A stretch of DNA of 13,167 bases from Candidatus Methanomethylophilaceae archaeon (GTDB lineage: Archaea; Thermoplasmatota; Thermoplasmata; Methanomassiliicoccales; Methanomethylophilaceae): assembly GCA_013329105.1 (NCBI GenBank), contig DUKW01000005.1, positions 1 to 13,167 on the forward strand, read 5' to 3'. Of the stretch, positions 1-6,839 are shown one piece after another. How positions within the stretch are numbered: position 1 is the stretch's first letter; each line of letters opens with the position of its first letter. A program made the position numbers and the translations under genes. The notes below the pieces were generated by a model that saw only the letters and a list, made by a program, of their open reading frames with translations, made no database searches and was not told where the DNA came from.

Positions 1-2
1 AA

Positions 3-77
3 GAAAACTTTGATGACATCGCTGCATGTTATTTGTTGAGATGGCTCTGGCCCAACAGTAAGACGAAAGAAGAATAG
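3..77 (+). CDS. C-terminal end of an unidentified protein (partial, 5' end outside window)
   Basis: Reading from base 3, an open frame runs 24 codons to a TAG stop at 75-77. The encoded tail has an aliphatic/aromatic stretch (ACYLLRWLWP) followed by a charged end (SKTKEE), which is typical of a real C-terminus. It would converge on the minus-strand gene that ends at 93, leaving a 15-nt gap. There is too little sequence to name a family, and the alternative is that this is simply an open frame in an untranslated 3' region. Confidence 0.35.
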   Translation, partial: ENFDDIAACYLLRWLWPNSKTKEE

Positions 78-92
78 GATATTGACAGAGCT

Positions 93-941
93 CTACTGTG
101 CAGATGGATAGAGGGATTTGATAGCCTCTACCACCTCGGGAACAGTGGCACCCCACGGTACGCAGCGGGTGTTACCCTCTTCTCTGAAACCGTTTTTTAT
201 CTTGCAGCATTTGACTATGGTAGGGACGTCGCCGTCAGGTACGTGGTCCAGAGGGCAGATGTTTATGAATGCAGGTTCTTTTTTATAAATGGACTCAAAG
301 ATACGCTTTGAAAGGTGGCAGCCTATCAGTGTAACCTCGTGTTCCAGTTTGGGAGCATCATCCAGAAAATATATCGGCATCTCTGTCTTTATACCCGAGA
401 CCCTACACGGAAACATGACTCCTTCAGTTCTGACTTGCGGTAAATAAGAAATGATGTCGAGGTTTACCACTTCAGGGATGATCGGCATATCTAGAAATCC
501 AGAGGCCAAAGCCATTTCCACAAGCACAGACAACTTTGAGGGTGATGGAGGGACGTCGTCGATCACACGCAATGGTAGACCCTCAAGTTTATGGACGAAA
601 TTGAGGTGGTTGAACATACCTTCGACGACCACTGTTTTTTCGGGGTATCTCTTCGACAGCCGCAAAAGTGCGCTGGGATTGATCACATCAATACTCAGGT
701 CGCGTACGAAGACTGTATTCTCAGGCAACGATATGATATCGATTGCCTCTATCGGAAGGAAGAGCTCCTTGCCACTCTTTTTGTGTACTGCCACGACTGC
801 ATACTCCTCTTCTCGGCGTAGCACCATGTAATCAGTTCTTGTATACACCTTTCTGCCGCTCATTCCTTCTTTGATGAGTTCAGGCGTGAGCTTATGGTCG
901 ACATCACGGAGGGACACATCCTTACAATGTCCAGGAAGCAT
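93..941 (-). CDS. Conserved-looking cysteine-rich protein of unknown function, 282 aa
   Basis: I do not recognise a characterised family with confidence; it resembles an uncharacterised protein I associate with methanogens (possibly DUF7714), but that is recall only. The protein is soluble, with no signal peptide or membrane segment. The N-terminal half (about 30-130) alternates short strands and charged turns. A proline-rich turn, PPSPSK, lies at 131-136. The C-terminal half carries most of the cysteines: C179, C208 (GCHLSK), C229 (CPLDH), the pair C245-C246 and C260, plus C6 near the start. That spacing could hold a metal or Fe-S cluster, but this is inference. The ATG at 941 is favoured because a TATA-like element is centred about 27 nt upstream, which would give a leaderless transcript; there is no Shine-Dalgarno sequence. 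It ends in TAG and is divergent from the tRNA-Cys gene and nitrogenase-like operon. Confidence 0.8.
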   Translation of the reverse strand: MLPGHCKDVSLRDVDHKLTPELIKEGMSGRKVYTRTDYMVLRREEEYAVVAVHKKSGKELFLPIEAIDIISLPENTVFVRDLSIDVINPSALLRLSKRYPEKTVVVEGMFNHLNFVHKLEGLPLRVIDDVPPSPSKLSVLVEMALASGFLDMPIIPEVVNLDIISYLPQVRTEGVMFPCRVSGIKTEMPIYFLDDAPKLEHEVTLIGCHLSKRIFESIYKKEPAFINICPLDHVPDGDVPTIVKCCKIKNGFREEGNTRCVPWGATVPEVVEAIKSLYPSAQ

Positions 942-962
942 AGGGCATTATAAGTCTTGGGT

Positions 963-972
963 ATTGATAAAT
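963..972 (-). promoter_or_regulatory. TATA-like promoter of the minus-strand 282-aa gene
   Basis: On the minus strand this reads ATTTATCAAT, centred about 27 nt before the ATG at 941. Archaeal TATA boxes sit about 25-27 nt before the transcription start, so the start would fall at or near the A of the ATG and give a leaderless mRNA. A second AT-rich stretch, TTATAA, lies closer (about 950-955) but is too near the ATG to serve that start. Confidence 0.5.
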
Positions 973-1017
973 CTTGACTGCTTCCTGTACGAGCGATGAG
1001 TAATGTGGCGAAAGTAA

Positions 1018-1025
1018 AAAATATA
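1018..1025 (+). promoter_or_regulatory. TATA box of the tRNA-Cys gene
   Basis: AAATATAC lies within an A-rich run and is centred about 28 nt before the first base of the mature tRNA at 1050. This is the normal archaeal spacing and predicts a very short or absent 5' leader. RNase P would then have few or no nucleotides to remove. Confidence 0.55.
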
Positions 1026-1049
1026 CTATCCATGTTAGCGGGATTGAAC

Positions 1050-1123
1050 GCCGGGGTAACATAGAGGCTATGTGGCGGACTGCAGATCCGCAGACGGGAG
1101 TTCGAATCTCCCTCCCGGCCCCA
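1050..1123 (+). tRNA. tRNA-Cys (GCA) with encoded CCA
   Basis: A full cloverleaf can be drawn. The acceptor arm is GCCGGGG (1050-1056) with TCCCGGC (1113-1119), including one G-U pair. The D-stem is ACAT/ATGT around AGAGGCT. The anticodon arm is GCGGA-CTGCAGA-TCCGC, with anticodon GCA at 1082-1084. The variable loop is 4 nt (AGAC). The T arm is GGGAG-TTCGAAT-CTCCC (1096-1112). CCA is encoded at 1121-1123. The oddity is the discriminator base: 1120 is C, whereas U73 is a near-universal identity base of tRNA-Cys. There is no intron. The cognate synthetase gene cysS lies in the same window at 6837. A nearby T-rich stretch from 1155 probably ends the transcript. Confidence 0.93.
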
Positions 1124-1154
1124 ATTTTCTCTATCTCCCTAACATTTTGCGATT

Positions 1155-1169
1155 GATTTTTTATATTTT
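1155..1169 (+). promoter_or_regulatory. T-rich stretch: probable tRNA terminator and TATA box of the nitrogenase-like operon
   Basis: A run of T (1157-1162) passes into TATATTTT. Archaeal RNA polymerase stops at oligo-T, so this fits the end of the tRNA-Cys transcript. The same bases contain TTTTATAT (1159-1166), centred about 26 nt before position 1189. That predicts a transcription start there and a 5' leader of about 33 nt ahead of the ATG at 1222. Double use is inferred from spacing only. Confidence 0.5.
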
Positions 1170-1188
1170 GGTATCGATAGGTTGATGG

Positions 1189-1205
1189 TTGGATTCATCA
1201 TCCAA
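1189..1205 (+). promoter_or_regulatory. Dyad at the predicted transcription start of the nitrogenase-like operon
   Basis: TTGGATTCATCATCCAA has perfect 6-nt arms (TTGGAT/ATCCAA) around a 5-nt centre. It starts at the predicted transcription start and ends one base before the Shine-Dalgarno GGAGG (1207-1211). As DNA it could be an operator placed to block polymerase; as RNA it could form a 5'-terminal hairpin beside the ribosome site. It does not match the NrpR operator form GGAA-N6-TTCC known from methanogen nitrogen control. The regulator is unknown. Confidence 0.45.
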
Positions 1206-1221
1206 TGGAGGATGACCCTAA

Positions 1222-3378
1222 ATGCGTTTAGCCATCTATGGTAAAGGAGGCATAGGTAAACCGACCGTCTCCGCCAATCTCACAGCCGCCCTCGCTCGGG
1301 AGGGTTATAGGGTATTGCAGATTGGTTGCGATCCAAAACACGATTCTACTAGATTGCTTCTCAAGGGCAACGAACCGCCAACAGTGACCTCCCTGATACG
1401 AGATCAGAAACGCGATGAGCTCTCGTTACAAGATATAGTGTCGATTGGGTATGGTGGTAGCCTGTGCGTTGAGGCGGGTGGCCCAGAGCCTGGTGTAGGA
1501 TGTGCGGGGAGAGGTATTTTGTCTACTTTCGAGCTTCTTGATGACCTGGGCATCGAGAGCCTAGGTGCCGACGTTACGATATACGATGTACTAGGCGATG
1601 TAGTATGTGGTGGTTTCGCTGTACCTCTGCGTGATGATTATGCTGAAAAGGTCCTCATCGTAAGCAGTGGCGAGTTCATGTCGATATACGCTGCCAACAA
1701 CATACTAAGGGGTGTAAGGAACTATGATCCCATGCGCATGGCGGGAATAATTTTTAATTCTCGTGGTGCTGAGGAGGAAAGATCGCGAATCCATCGTTTC
1801 GCCGATGCCGTAGGCCTTCCCATTGTGAGCGAAATTCCCCGCTCCTCCCGGTTCCTTGAAGCAGAGGAGAGGGGAATGACACTGGTGGAGTCTGATCCGG
1901 ATTCTGATCTAGCGGCTATTTTTTATTCTCTTGCAAAGACGGTCCTTGAGGAAACTGTCTGTGAGGCCTTGCCACTTAGTGATGAAAGGCTTGAGGAAGT
2001 TGTATTGGGTAAGAGAACAAAAAATAGGCCTCAGAGAAGGCAGTTAGGGAACGCTCTCAAAGGCAGTCGCCCCCTTCGGCCGCCTGTATATACGTCTAGA
2101 AACGTTGAGCGCAAAGAGATTCTACATGGATGTGCCTTTACCGGTGCAGTAGTCACCTGTGCGTCGGTGGAAGGATTAAACACCGTCGTACATGCTCCGG
2201 ATAGTTGCGCTCACCTCTCTTGGCAGATGGTTGCCAATGCTGCTCGTAGGGCTTTCATCCGTGAGGGTGTTGTGATACAGTCTTTCCTTCGCTCTGCTTT
2301 GATGGGAACGTCAATGAAAGAGACAACCATGGTCTTTGGTGGGAAAGAGGTATTGGAAAATACCCTTAGGCAGGCCTTGAAGGATAGTGATACCCTGGCG
2401 TTGATCAGTTCCTGTCCATCAGGTATAATAGGGGAGGATCTAGAAGCAGTAGCCCGTAAAGTGTCAGTGTCCTATTCCGATAGCAAGATGATTGTCATCG
2501 CTGAAGACGGTAATGTAGGCGGTGATCACATGCAAGGTGTGATCGATGCCTGTATCGCATTGGGGGACGCATTGATCATACCTGATTTAGAACCCGAAGA
2601 TGACAAAATAAATATCGTGGGCATAAAACCAATAGCAGCCAACAACGAGCAAAACATAACATATGTCTCATCAGTGTTGGACGCATTAGGGATGTCTCTT
2701 AACTGTCGTTTCATAGGAGGCACGTCCGTTGAAAGCATAAGGGGTTTCAATCGCGGTCGTTACAGTATATTAGCTAATACCGACCGCTTTGCCTTGATGT
2801 TAGCAGAATATCTTCAGAGCGAAAAAGGGGCGCAAGTATTGAACAATGCGCTGAAACCCGGGATGATAGGCACCGAGTCATGGCTGCGTGAGTTGGCGTC
2901 TCTGACAGGAAGAACAGCAGAGGTCGAGCAACTGATAAGAAAGCTACAAGATCAATATGAAGCTGAGGTACAAAGGATCTCCAAAGAGCTGAGGGGGTAT
3001 AGGATCTGTGTGGTGAGTTTTCATAAAGACATCGACTGGTTGATCGATACGCTAGACGATCTGGGAATGGAAATTGAGGATGTTGTGGTGGTCGACCGCC
3101 CAGACAATCTTATGGACTATCACGTACTCAACCGCCACACCGATCGCATGACATTCCTAGAGTCCTATGAACCTAATGATCTGATAGAGCGGGTCGTCTC
3201 CTTTTCTCCGGATATCCTGCTAAGCACATATCCTATGGATGTTCCTGGCAGAATTGTCCAGGAGAGAATTCCACTTGTCCCAGACGTCGGTCACCTGGCG
3301 CCGTTGAACTTGGCCCGTAAATGGATACTTGCGCTCAAGGCACCGCGCTATGAAGGTTGGAGGCGCGATCATGACTGA
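1222..3378 (+). CDS. Fused NifH/BchL-type reductase and NifD-like subunit of a nitrogenase-like enzyme, 718 aa
   Basis: Residues 1-245 form a complete NifH-like Fe protein. The P-loop is GKGGIGKPT (7-15), switch I is DPKHDST (37-43, BchL-like), and the inter-subunit [4Fe-4S] ligands are C94 (GVGCAGRG) and C129 ([11 protein letters not shown]). A basic linker (about 260-290) leads to a NifD-like domain. This keeps the three NifD cluster cysteines in context: C304 (HGCAFTG), C329 (DSCAHLSW) and C398 ([11 protein letters not shown]). I see no equivalent of the FeMo-cofactor Cys/His ligands. Such enzymes use ATP-driven electron transfer from the Fe protein to reduce a substrate at the D/K-type component; this one's substrate is unknown. 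The start has GGAGG 10 nt upstream. Odd points are the fusion of two normally separate subunits and P14 in place of the Mg-binding serine. CfbCD (coenzyme F430 synthesis) is an alternative, but it has no second NifD/K-like subunit as found here. Confidence 0.85.
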   Translation: MRLAIYGKGGIGKPTVSANLTAALAREGYRVLQIGCDPKHDSTRLLLKGNEPPTVTSLIRDQKRDELSLQDIVSIGYGGSLCVEAGGPEPGVGCAGRGILSTFELLDDLGIESLGADVTIYDVLGDVVCGGFAVPLRDDYAEKVLIVSSGEFMSIYAANNILRGVRNYDPMRMAGIIFNSRGAEEERSRIHRFADAVGLPIVSEIPRSSRFLEAEERGMTLVESDPDSDLAAIFYSLAKTVLEETVCEALPLSDERLEEVVLGKRTKNRPQRRQLGNALKGSRPLRPPVYTSRNVERKEILHGCAFTGAVVTCASVEGLNTVVHAPDSCAHLSWQMVANAARRAFIREGVVIQSFLRSALMGTSMKETTMVFGGKEVLENTLRQALKDSDTLALISSCPSGIIGEDLEAVARKVSVSYSDSKMIVIAEDGNVGGDHMQGVIDACIALGDALIIPDLEPEDDKINIVGIKPIAANNEQNITYVSSVLDALGMSLNCRFIGGTSVESIRGFNRGRYSILANTDRFALMLAEYLQSEKGAQVLNNALKPGMIGTESWLRELASLTGRTAEVEQLIRKLQDQYEAEVQRISKELRGYRICVVSFHKDIDWLIDTLDDLGMEIEDVVVVDRPDNLMDYHVLNRHTDRMTFLESYEPNDLIERVVSFSPDILLSTYPMDVPGRIVQERIPLVPDVGHLAPLNLARKWILALKAPRYEGWRRDHD

Positions 3379-4621
3379 AAGATTACCAGATGGAATGGTG
3401 GGAGTGATATTAGCGCTGGAATCTGTACAAGGCTCCATAACGGCTATGAACGGTCCCACTGGATGTAAATATTATCCTGCGTCTTTGTCGGAAGCTATGC
3501 GCCATGAGGGATCCTTCAATCCCATTCTTAACCCTTCCAGGTTTTATGTGGGGCAATCACGCATACCATGTACCTGTATGGACAGTGATGATTATGTTGC
3601 AGGTTGCAGAAAAACAATGAAAGAACTATGGGATGACAGCAGGAAAAGACAGCCGTCGATGCTGGGCCTCATAAACTCTCCTGGGGCATCTCTTATAGGA
3701 GAGTCACTGGATTTTGAGGGTGAGGCCCCTCCTACTGCGATTGTGGAGAGCCCTCCACCTTCAGTTACCTTCTCTGAGGGCTATCAATTAGGTGTCCTTA
3801 CAGTCCTAGACACATTTTGTCCTGAGAGGAAGTTAGAAAAGCCTATGTCTGTCAATTTGTTGGGTATAAGTATAGGGGACCTGGGATGGGAGGACAGTAT
3901 AGACGATCTGAGACGGCTTCTTGCTCTCTGCTGAATAGAGATGCTTTCAACACCCGGTGCTGGATGGGATCTCAAGTCAATAAGGGATTCTGCCAATGCC
4001 ACTCTTAATGTTATGGTTCATGATGAACGCTGTCGTAATGTGGCAAGGTGGTATCAGCAGGAGGCGGGTATACCGTGGGTGGGCAGTCCCTCCGGCGCAC
4101 CTTTGGGATTTGAACCTTTAGAGGATTGGTTGATAATGATCTGTGAACAGCTGGATGCCGACCCCCATCCAGCACTGGAACTGATTGCAAAATATCGTAA
4201 ACGGGCCCATAGAGAGATAAAGCGAATGGACCAGTATCGCGGCCTGCCGCGAGGGTGTTCGTTTGCTGTAGAAGGCATTCCATCCTTAGTATGGCCGATA
4301 CTTAGGACAATGTATTCATATTTGGGTATGGTGCCGGTTGCGGTTTCTCTTACAGATAAGGGCAACTGTACCAACGCAGTGGAGAGTTATTTGGAGGAGA
4401 TAGGATGCGGAGATGCAGCAGTATCAGTAATAGATTGCGAATGTGATCTAGTGATAGCGGACGGTAATACTGTCGTTAACCTTATGGCTAGAGGTCTTTG
4501 TGGCTGTGGGGTCGAGTCCTCCCCACCTTCATTGTTGGATGTAACGATACGAGAAACTCCTCTTCTAGGACTCGGAGGTACACTGAGACTTCTGGATTGC
4601 AGTCTTCAGGGTCTTCGTTAA
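3371..4621 (+). pseudogene. NifK-like subunit of the nitrogenase-like enzyme, interrupted by an in-frame TGA
   Basis: The ATG at 3371 overlaps the end of the fused gene by 8 nt (ATGACTGA), so translation is coupled. The first part, 187 residues, has NGPTGC (C32, equivalent to a NifK cluster cysteine), then PCTCMDSDDYVAGC (67-79). The positions of the other two NifK cluster cysteines are filled by non-cysteines (D7 region; NSPGAS at 102-107). A TGA at 3932-3934 ends this part. The same frame continues immediately with IEM and 226 further residues from the ATG at 3941 to a TAA, completing a normal component-1 fold, for a total of about 416 codons. The break falls inside a helix-turn-strand (RRLLALC-stop-IEMLSTPG), where relatives would carry glycine; GGA to TGA is one change. 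The options are a nonsense mutation, a sequence error, recoding, or two separately translated halves restarting 6 nt after the stop. Confidence 0.75.
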
Positions 4622-4650
4622 TGAGCATTATAACTATATCTTTACAAACC

Positions 4651-4672
4651 TTTTTTAATACATTTATAAATA
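4651..4672 (+). promoter_or_regulatory. Terminator-like T-run and TATA box of the TATA-binding protein gene
   Basis: A run of six T (4651-4656) follows the nitrogenase-like operon and could end its transcript. TTTATAAATA (4663-4672) is a near-consensus archaeal TATA box centred about 23 nt before the ATG at 4691, so the transcript would have almost no leader. An AGGTGA Shine-Dalgarno sequence (4681-4686), 4 nt before the ATG, only makes sense if transcription begins earlier, for example from the AT-rich sequence near 4651-4660. Two starts are possible. Confidence 0.55.
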
Positions 4673-4690
4673 CACGCTAAAGGTGAACCG

Positions 4691-5239
4691 ATGGCAAAGA
4701 TGAAAATTGAGAACGTCGTAGCATCGACATCCCTTGGCCAAGAATTGGACCTTAGGGCTATAGAGTTGGCACTAGATGGTGCTGAATACAACCCTCAACA
4801 ATTCCCAGGACTTGTATATCGTCTAAAGGATCCAAAAACAGCCACTCTATTATTTCGTAGCGGCAAGGCCGTTTGCACTGGTGCCAAGGATCTAGATGAT
4901 GTGAAAGTCGCCATCGGAAAGGTCGCTAAGCATCTGGAAAAAGCCGGTATCATTATCGATATAGAGCCTAAGGTAGAAGTCCAGAATATAGTAGCATCTT
5001 CCGATCTTGAACAAGAGATTAACCTCAATACCGTCGCAATTACTTTGGGATTGGAAAAGGTGGAGTATGAGCCGGAGCAATTCCCAGGACTCGTATATCG
5101 TCTAGATGATCCGAAAGTGGTCGTACTTCTGTTCGGATCAGGTAAAATGGTCTGTACAGGAGCCAAGGTCCCAGAGGATGTAGTCAGGGCTGTCGATCGC
5201 ATTGCAGCAGAACTGCGTGCCGCAGGTCTTATGCGCTGA
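4691..5239 (+). CDS. tbp: TATA-box-binding protein TBP, 182 aa
   Basis: General transcription factor that binds and bends the promoter TATA element and recruits TFB and RNA polymerase. The protein is two direct repeats forming the saddle, about residues 6-92 and 98-180. Each has the N(V/I)VAS opening, the QFPGLVYRL strand and the LLF-x-SGK-x-VCTGAK segment, with the phenylalanines that intercalate DNA. Length is the archaeal norm, with no acidic tail. It starts at an ATG preceded by AGGTGA and follows its own TATA box, which permits self-control but does not prove it. cysK begins 12 nt after its TGA, so tbp appears to head a cysteine-metabolism operon. Identification is secure; archaeal genomes may carry several paralogues, and I cannot tell whether this is the main one. 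Confidence 0.97.
   Translation: MAKMKIENVVASTSLGQELDLRAIELALDGAEYNPQQFPGLVYRLKDPKTATLLFRSGKAVCTGAKDLDDVKVAIGKVAKHLEKAGIIIDIEPKVEVQNIVASSDLEQEINLNTVAITLGLEKVEYEPEQFPGLVYRLDDPKVVVLLFGSGKMVCTGAKVPEDVVRAVDRIAAELRAAGLMR
4799..5104 (+). repeat. Pair of near-identical 27-nt direct repeats inside tbp
   Basis: Bases 4799-4825 and 5078-5104 are identical except for one position (T/C). They encode the QFPGLVYRL segment in each half of the saddle and lie 279 nt (93 codons) apart in the same frame. The protein repeat is universal in TBP, but near-identity at the DNA level, including silent sites, is more than protein conservation needs and suggests recent gene conversion or codon constraint. Confidence 0.85.
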
Positions 5240-5251
5240 GATGGTCCGGAT

Positions 5252-6157
5252 ATGCTCCATGATACAATACTCGATTACATAGGTGACACACCCATTGTAC
5301 GTCTTATCAGGATTCCCCCTCATGAGAGTGAGGTATATGTCAAATTGGAATCGATGAATCCTATGGGTTCCATTAAGGATCGCATAGCTTTATCTATGAT
5401 CGAGGACGCCGAGTCGCGTGGTCTGCTCTCCGCTGGAGGATGTATAGTGGAGGCCACCTCGGGTAATACTGGTATAGGCCTGGCGATGGTCGCTGCTGTT
5501 AAAGGTTATCGTCTGATCATTGTAATGCCTGAGTCTATGAGTCTCGAGAGGCGCCAGCTCTTGAAAGCAATGGGCGCTGAGCTTATACTCACCCCCGCAT
5601 CGGAAGGTATGTCGGGTTCGTTGAGGGGGGCGGAAGAGTTGGCAGAGAAGGGGGCTTTCATGCCCAGTCAGTTTTCCAATCCAGCCAATGTAATGGCACA
5701 TTATAAGGGTACGGCCCAGGAGATACTTAGACAGCTCCCTGATGTAGAAACGGTTGTTATGGGCATAGGAACAGGAGGAACGATCACTGGTGTAGGACGC
5801 GCCATGCACGAACTCAAATCACCGGTATATATAGTGGGTGTGGAGCCGGCGGAGAGCCCATTGATAAGTGAGGGCAGGGCAGCCCCCCATTCCATAGAGG
5901 GCATAGGCCCTAATTTCATACCCGAGATCCTAGACCTGAGTGTGGTGGATGAGGTCCGAAAAGCGAGTTTCGCTCAAGCTAGAGAGGTCTCACGCCGCCT
6001 TGCGCGTGAGGAGGGTATTTTGGCTGGGCCATCTTCAGGGGCCGCTCTCCATGCAGCCATTGCTGTAGCGCAAGAGAGGGGAGGCAAAACGCTCGCCATA
6101 CTTCCTGACAGCGGTCAGAGATATATGAGCACGGGTATATTTGATTACGATGACTAG
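5252..6157 (+). CDS. cysK: Cysteine synthase (O-acetylserine sulfhydrylase), 301 aa
   Basis: PLP enzyme that makes cysteine from O-acetylserine and sulfide in the cytoplasm. The PLP lysine is K42 in GSIKDR. The substrate loop is TSGNTG (69-74), the phosphate-binding loop is GTGGTITG (173-180), and the serine contacting the PLP ring nitrogen lies in GPSSGA (259-264). The PDSGQRYMSTG tail is typical of the family. Length is normal for a short CysK/CysM-type enzyme without a regulatory domain. It starts 12 nt after tbp with only a weak Shine-Dalgarno sequence, so translation is probably coupled. Its TAG stop is overlapped by the cysE ATG. The immediate cysE neighbour makes O-acetylserine the likely substrate, rather than O-phosphoserine or cystathionine. 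CysK is bacterial-like and patchy in archaea, so transfer is plausible but not tested. Confidence 0.93.
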   Translation: MLHDTILDYIGDTPIVRLIRIPPHESEVYVKLESMNPMGSIKDRIALSMIEDAESRGLLSAGGCIVEATSGNTGIGLAMVAAVKGYRLIIVMPESMSLERRQLLKAMGAELILTPASEGMSGSLRGAEELAEKGAFMPSQFSNPANVMAHYKGTAQEILRQLPDVETVVMGIGTGGTITGVGRAMHELKSPVYIVGVEPAESPLISEGRAAPHSIEGIGPNFIPEILDLSVVDEVRKASFAQAREVSRRLAREEGILAGPSSGAALHAAIAVAQERGGKTLAILPDSGQRYMSTGIFDYDD

Positions 6158-6809
6158 AGATGTGAATGAGGATCTTAAGGCGGTGATGGACCGTGATCCT
6201 GCCGTTCGTGACGAAATAGATGCAAAATGGTTTAGCCAGGGATATCATGCCATTCGTATCTATCGCCGATCGCACGAACTCTGGACGAAAGGCAAGTACC
6301 GCAGAGCAAGGTTCCTTAATTATTTAGGACATATACTCACTGGGGCCGATATCCATCCCGGTGCCATTATCGGCAAAGGGGTTTTCATCGATCATGCTGT
6401 AGGTGTAGTGATAGGGGAGACTACAATTATTGGTGACAATGTATGTATATACCAAGGTGTGACACTGGGTGGCGTCTCTTCGGAGAAGGGTAAAAGGCAT
6501 CCTACCATCGAGGATAATGTTGTCATAGGTGCCGATGCAACCATTCTTGGAAATATAACGATAGGGCACAATACGCGTATAGGTGCAGGTTCAGTGGTGT
6601 TAAAGGACGTACCACCCAATTCTACAGTAGTCGGCGTTCCCGGTAAGGTGATAAAAAGAGAGGGCATACGCGTAGATGACGTCCTAAGACATGATGATCT
6701 TCCGGATCCTGTCAAGGATACCCTTCAGGATTTCGCCGAAAAGATTGAAAAGCTATGGAAAAGAATGGAAGAGCTGGAGTCAGAGCTGGGGTCGGAGAAA
6801 CAAAGATGA
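6150..6809 (+). CDS. cysE: Serine O-acetyltransferase, 219 aa
   Basis: Transfers acetyl from acetyl-CoA to serine, giving the O-acetylserine used by the adjacent CysK. Residues 1-60 are helical (VNEDLKAVMDRDPAVRDE onward). Residues 66-170 are a left-handed hexapeptide-repeat beta helix. The catalytic Asp-His is in FIDHAVG (D81-H82), with GVVIGET, IYQGVTLGG and GKRHPTI all matching the family. The C-terminus is unusual: after the GVPGKVIKR motif it runs about 45 residues into a charged helix (about 190-219) ending EKQR. It therefore lacks the terminal isoleucine by which bacterial SAT docks into the CysK active site. I chose the ATG at 6150 (ATGACTAG overlap with cysK) over the upstream TTG at 6141. 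cysS follows within 30 nt. Confidence 0.93.
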   Translation: MTRDVNEDLKAVMDRDPAVRDEIDAKWFSQGYHAIRIYRRSHELWTKGKYRRARFLNYLGHILTGADIHPGAIIGKGVFIDHAVGVVIGETTIIGDNVCIYQGVTLGGVSSEKGKRHPTIEDNVVIGADATILGNITIGHNTRIGAGSVVLKDVPPNSTVVGVPGKVIKREGIRVDDVLRHDDLPDPVKDTLQDFAEKIEKLWKRMEELESELGSEKQR

Positions 6810-6821
6810 TATATGTTTTTC

Positions 6822-6839
6822 AAGGAGGCCGATTATTTG
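6822..6839 (+). promoter_or_regulatory. Shine-Dalgarno AAGGAGG that sets a TTG start for cysS
   Basis: AAGGAGG (6822-6828) lies 8 nt before the TTG at 6837-6839 and inside the reading frame that could otherwise begin at the ATG at 6813. The ATG has no comparable ribosome site. Protein alignment agrees, because CysRS proteins normally begin a few residues before the K-I-x-N-T-L motif, as the TTG start gives. Confidence 0.8.

Noticed and set aside
451..831. Plus-strand reading frames opposite the 282-aa gene
   Set aside because: Low-complexity Ser/Arg-rich translation, no ribosome site, fully inside a well-supported minus-strand gene.
1222..3378. Simple CfbC-CfbD fusion for coenzyme F430
   Set aside because: Kept only as an alternative. 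CfbD works as a homodimer without a NifK-like partner, and the NifD-like cysteine contexts here fit a heteromeric D/K enzyme better.
3932..3934. Selenocysteine codon
   Set aside because: The residue lies at a turn where glycine is expected, not at a catalytic or cluster cysteine, and I saw no obvious SECIS-like structure in the short 3' region. Recoding remains only a remote option.
1222..4621. True molybdenum nitrogenase (nifHDK)
   Set aside because: No FeMo-cofactor Cys/His ligand motifs, only one of three NifK cluster cysteines, no nifB/E/N or GlnB-like genes between H and D, and the H-D fusion itself.
4795..5202. Minus-strand 135-aa reading frame opposite tbp
   Set aside because: Antisense shadow. 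Its apparent internal repeat is just the mirror of the two TBP halves, and it has no promoter or ribosome site.
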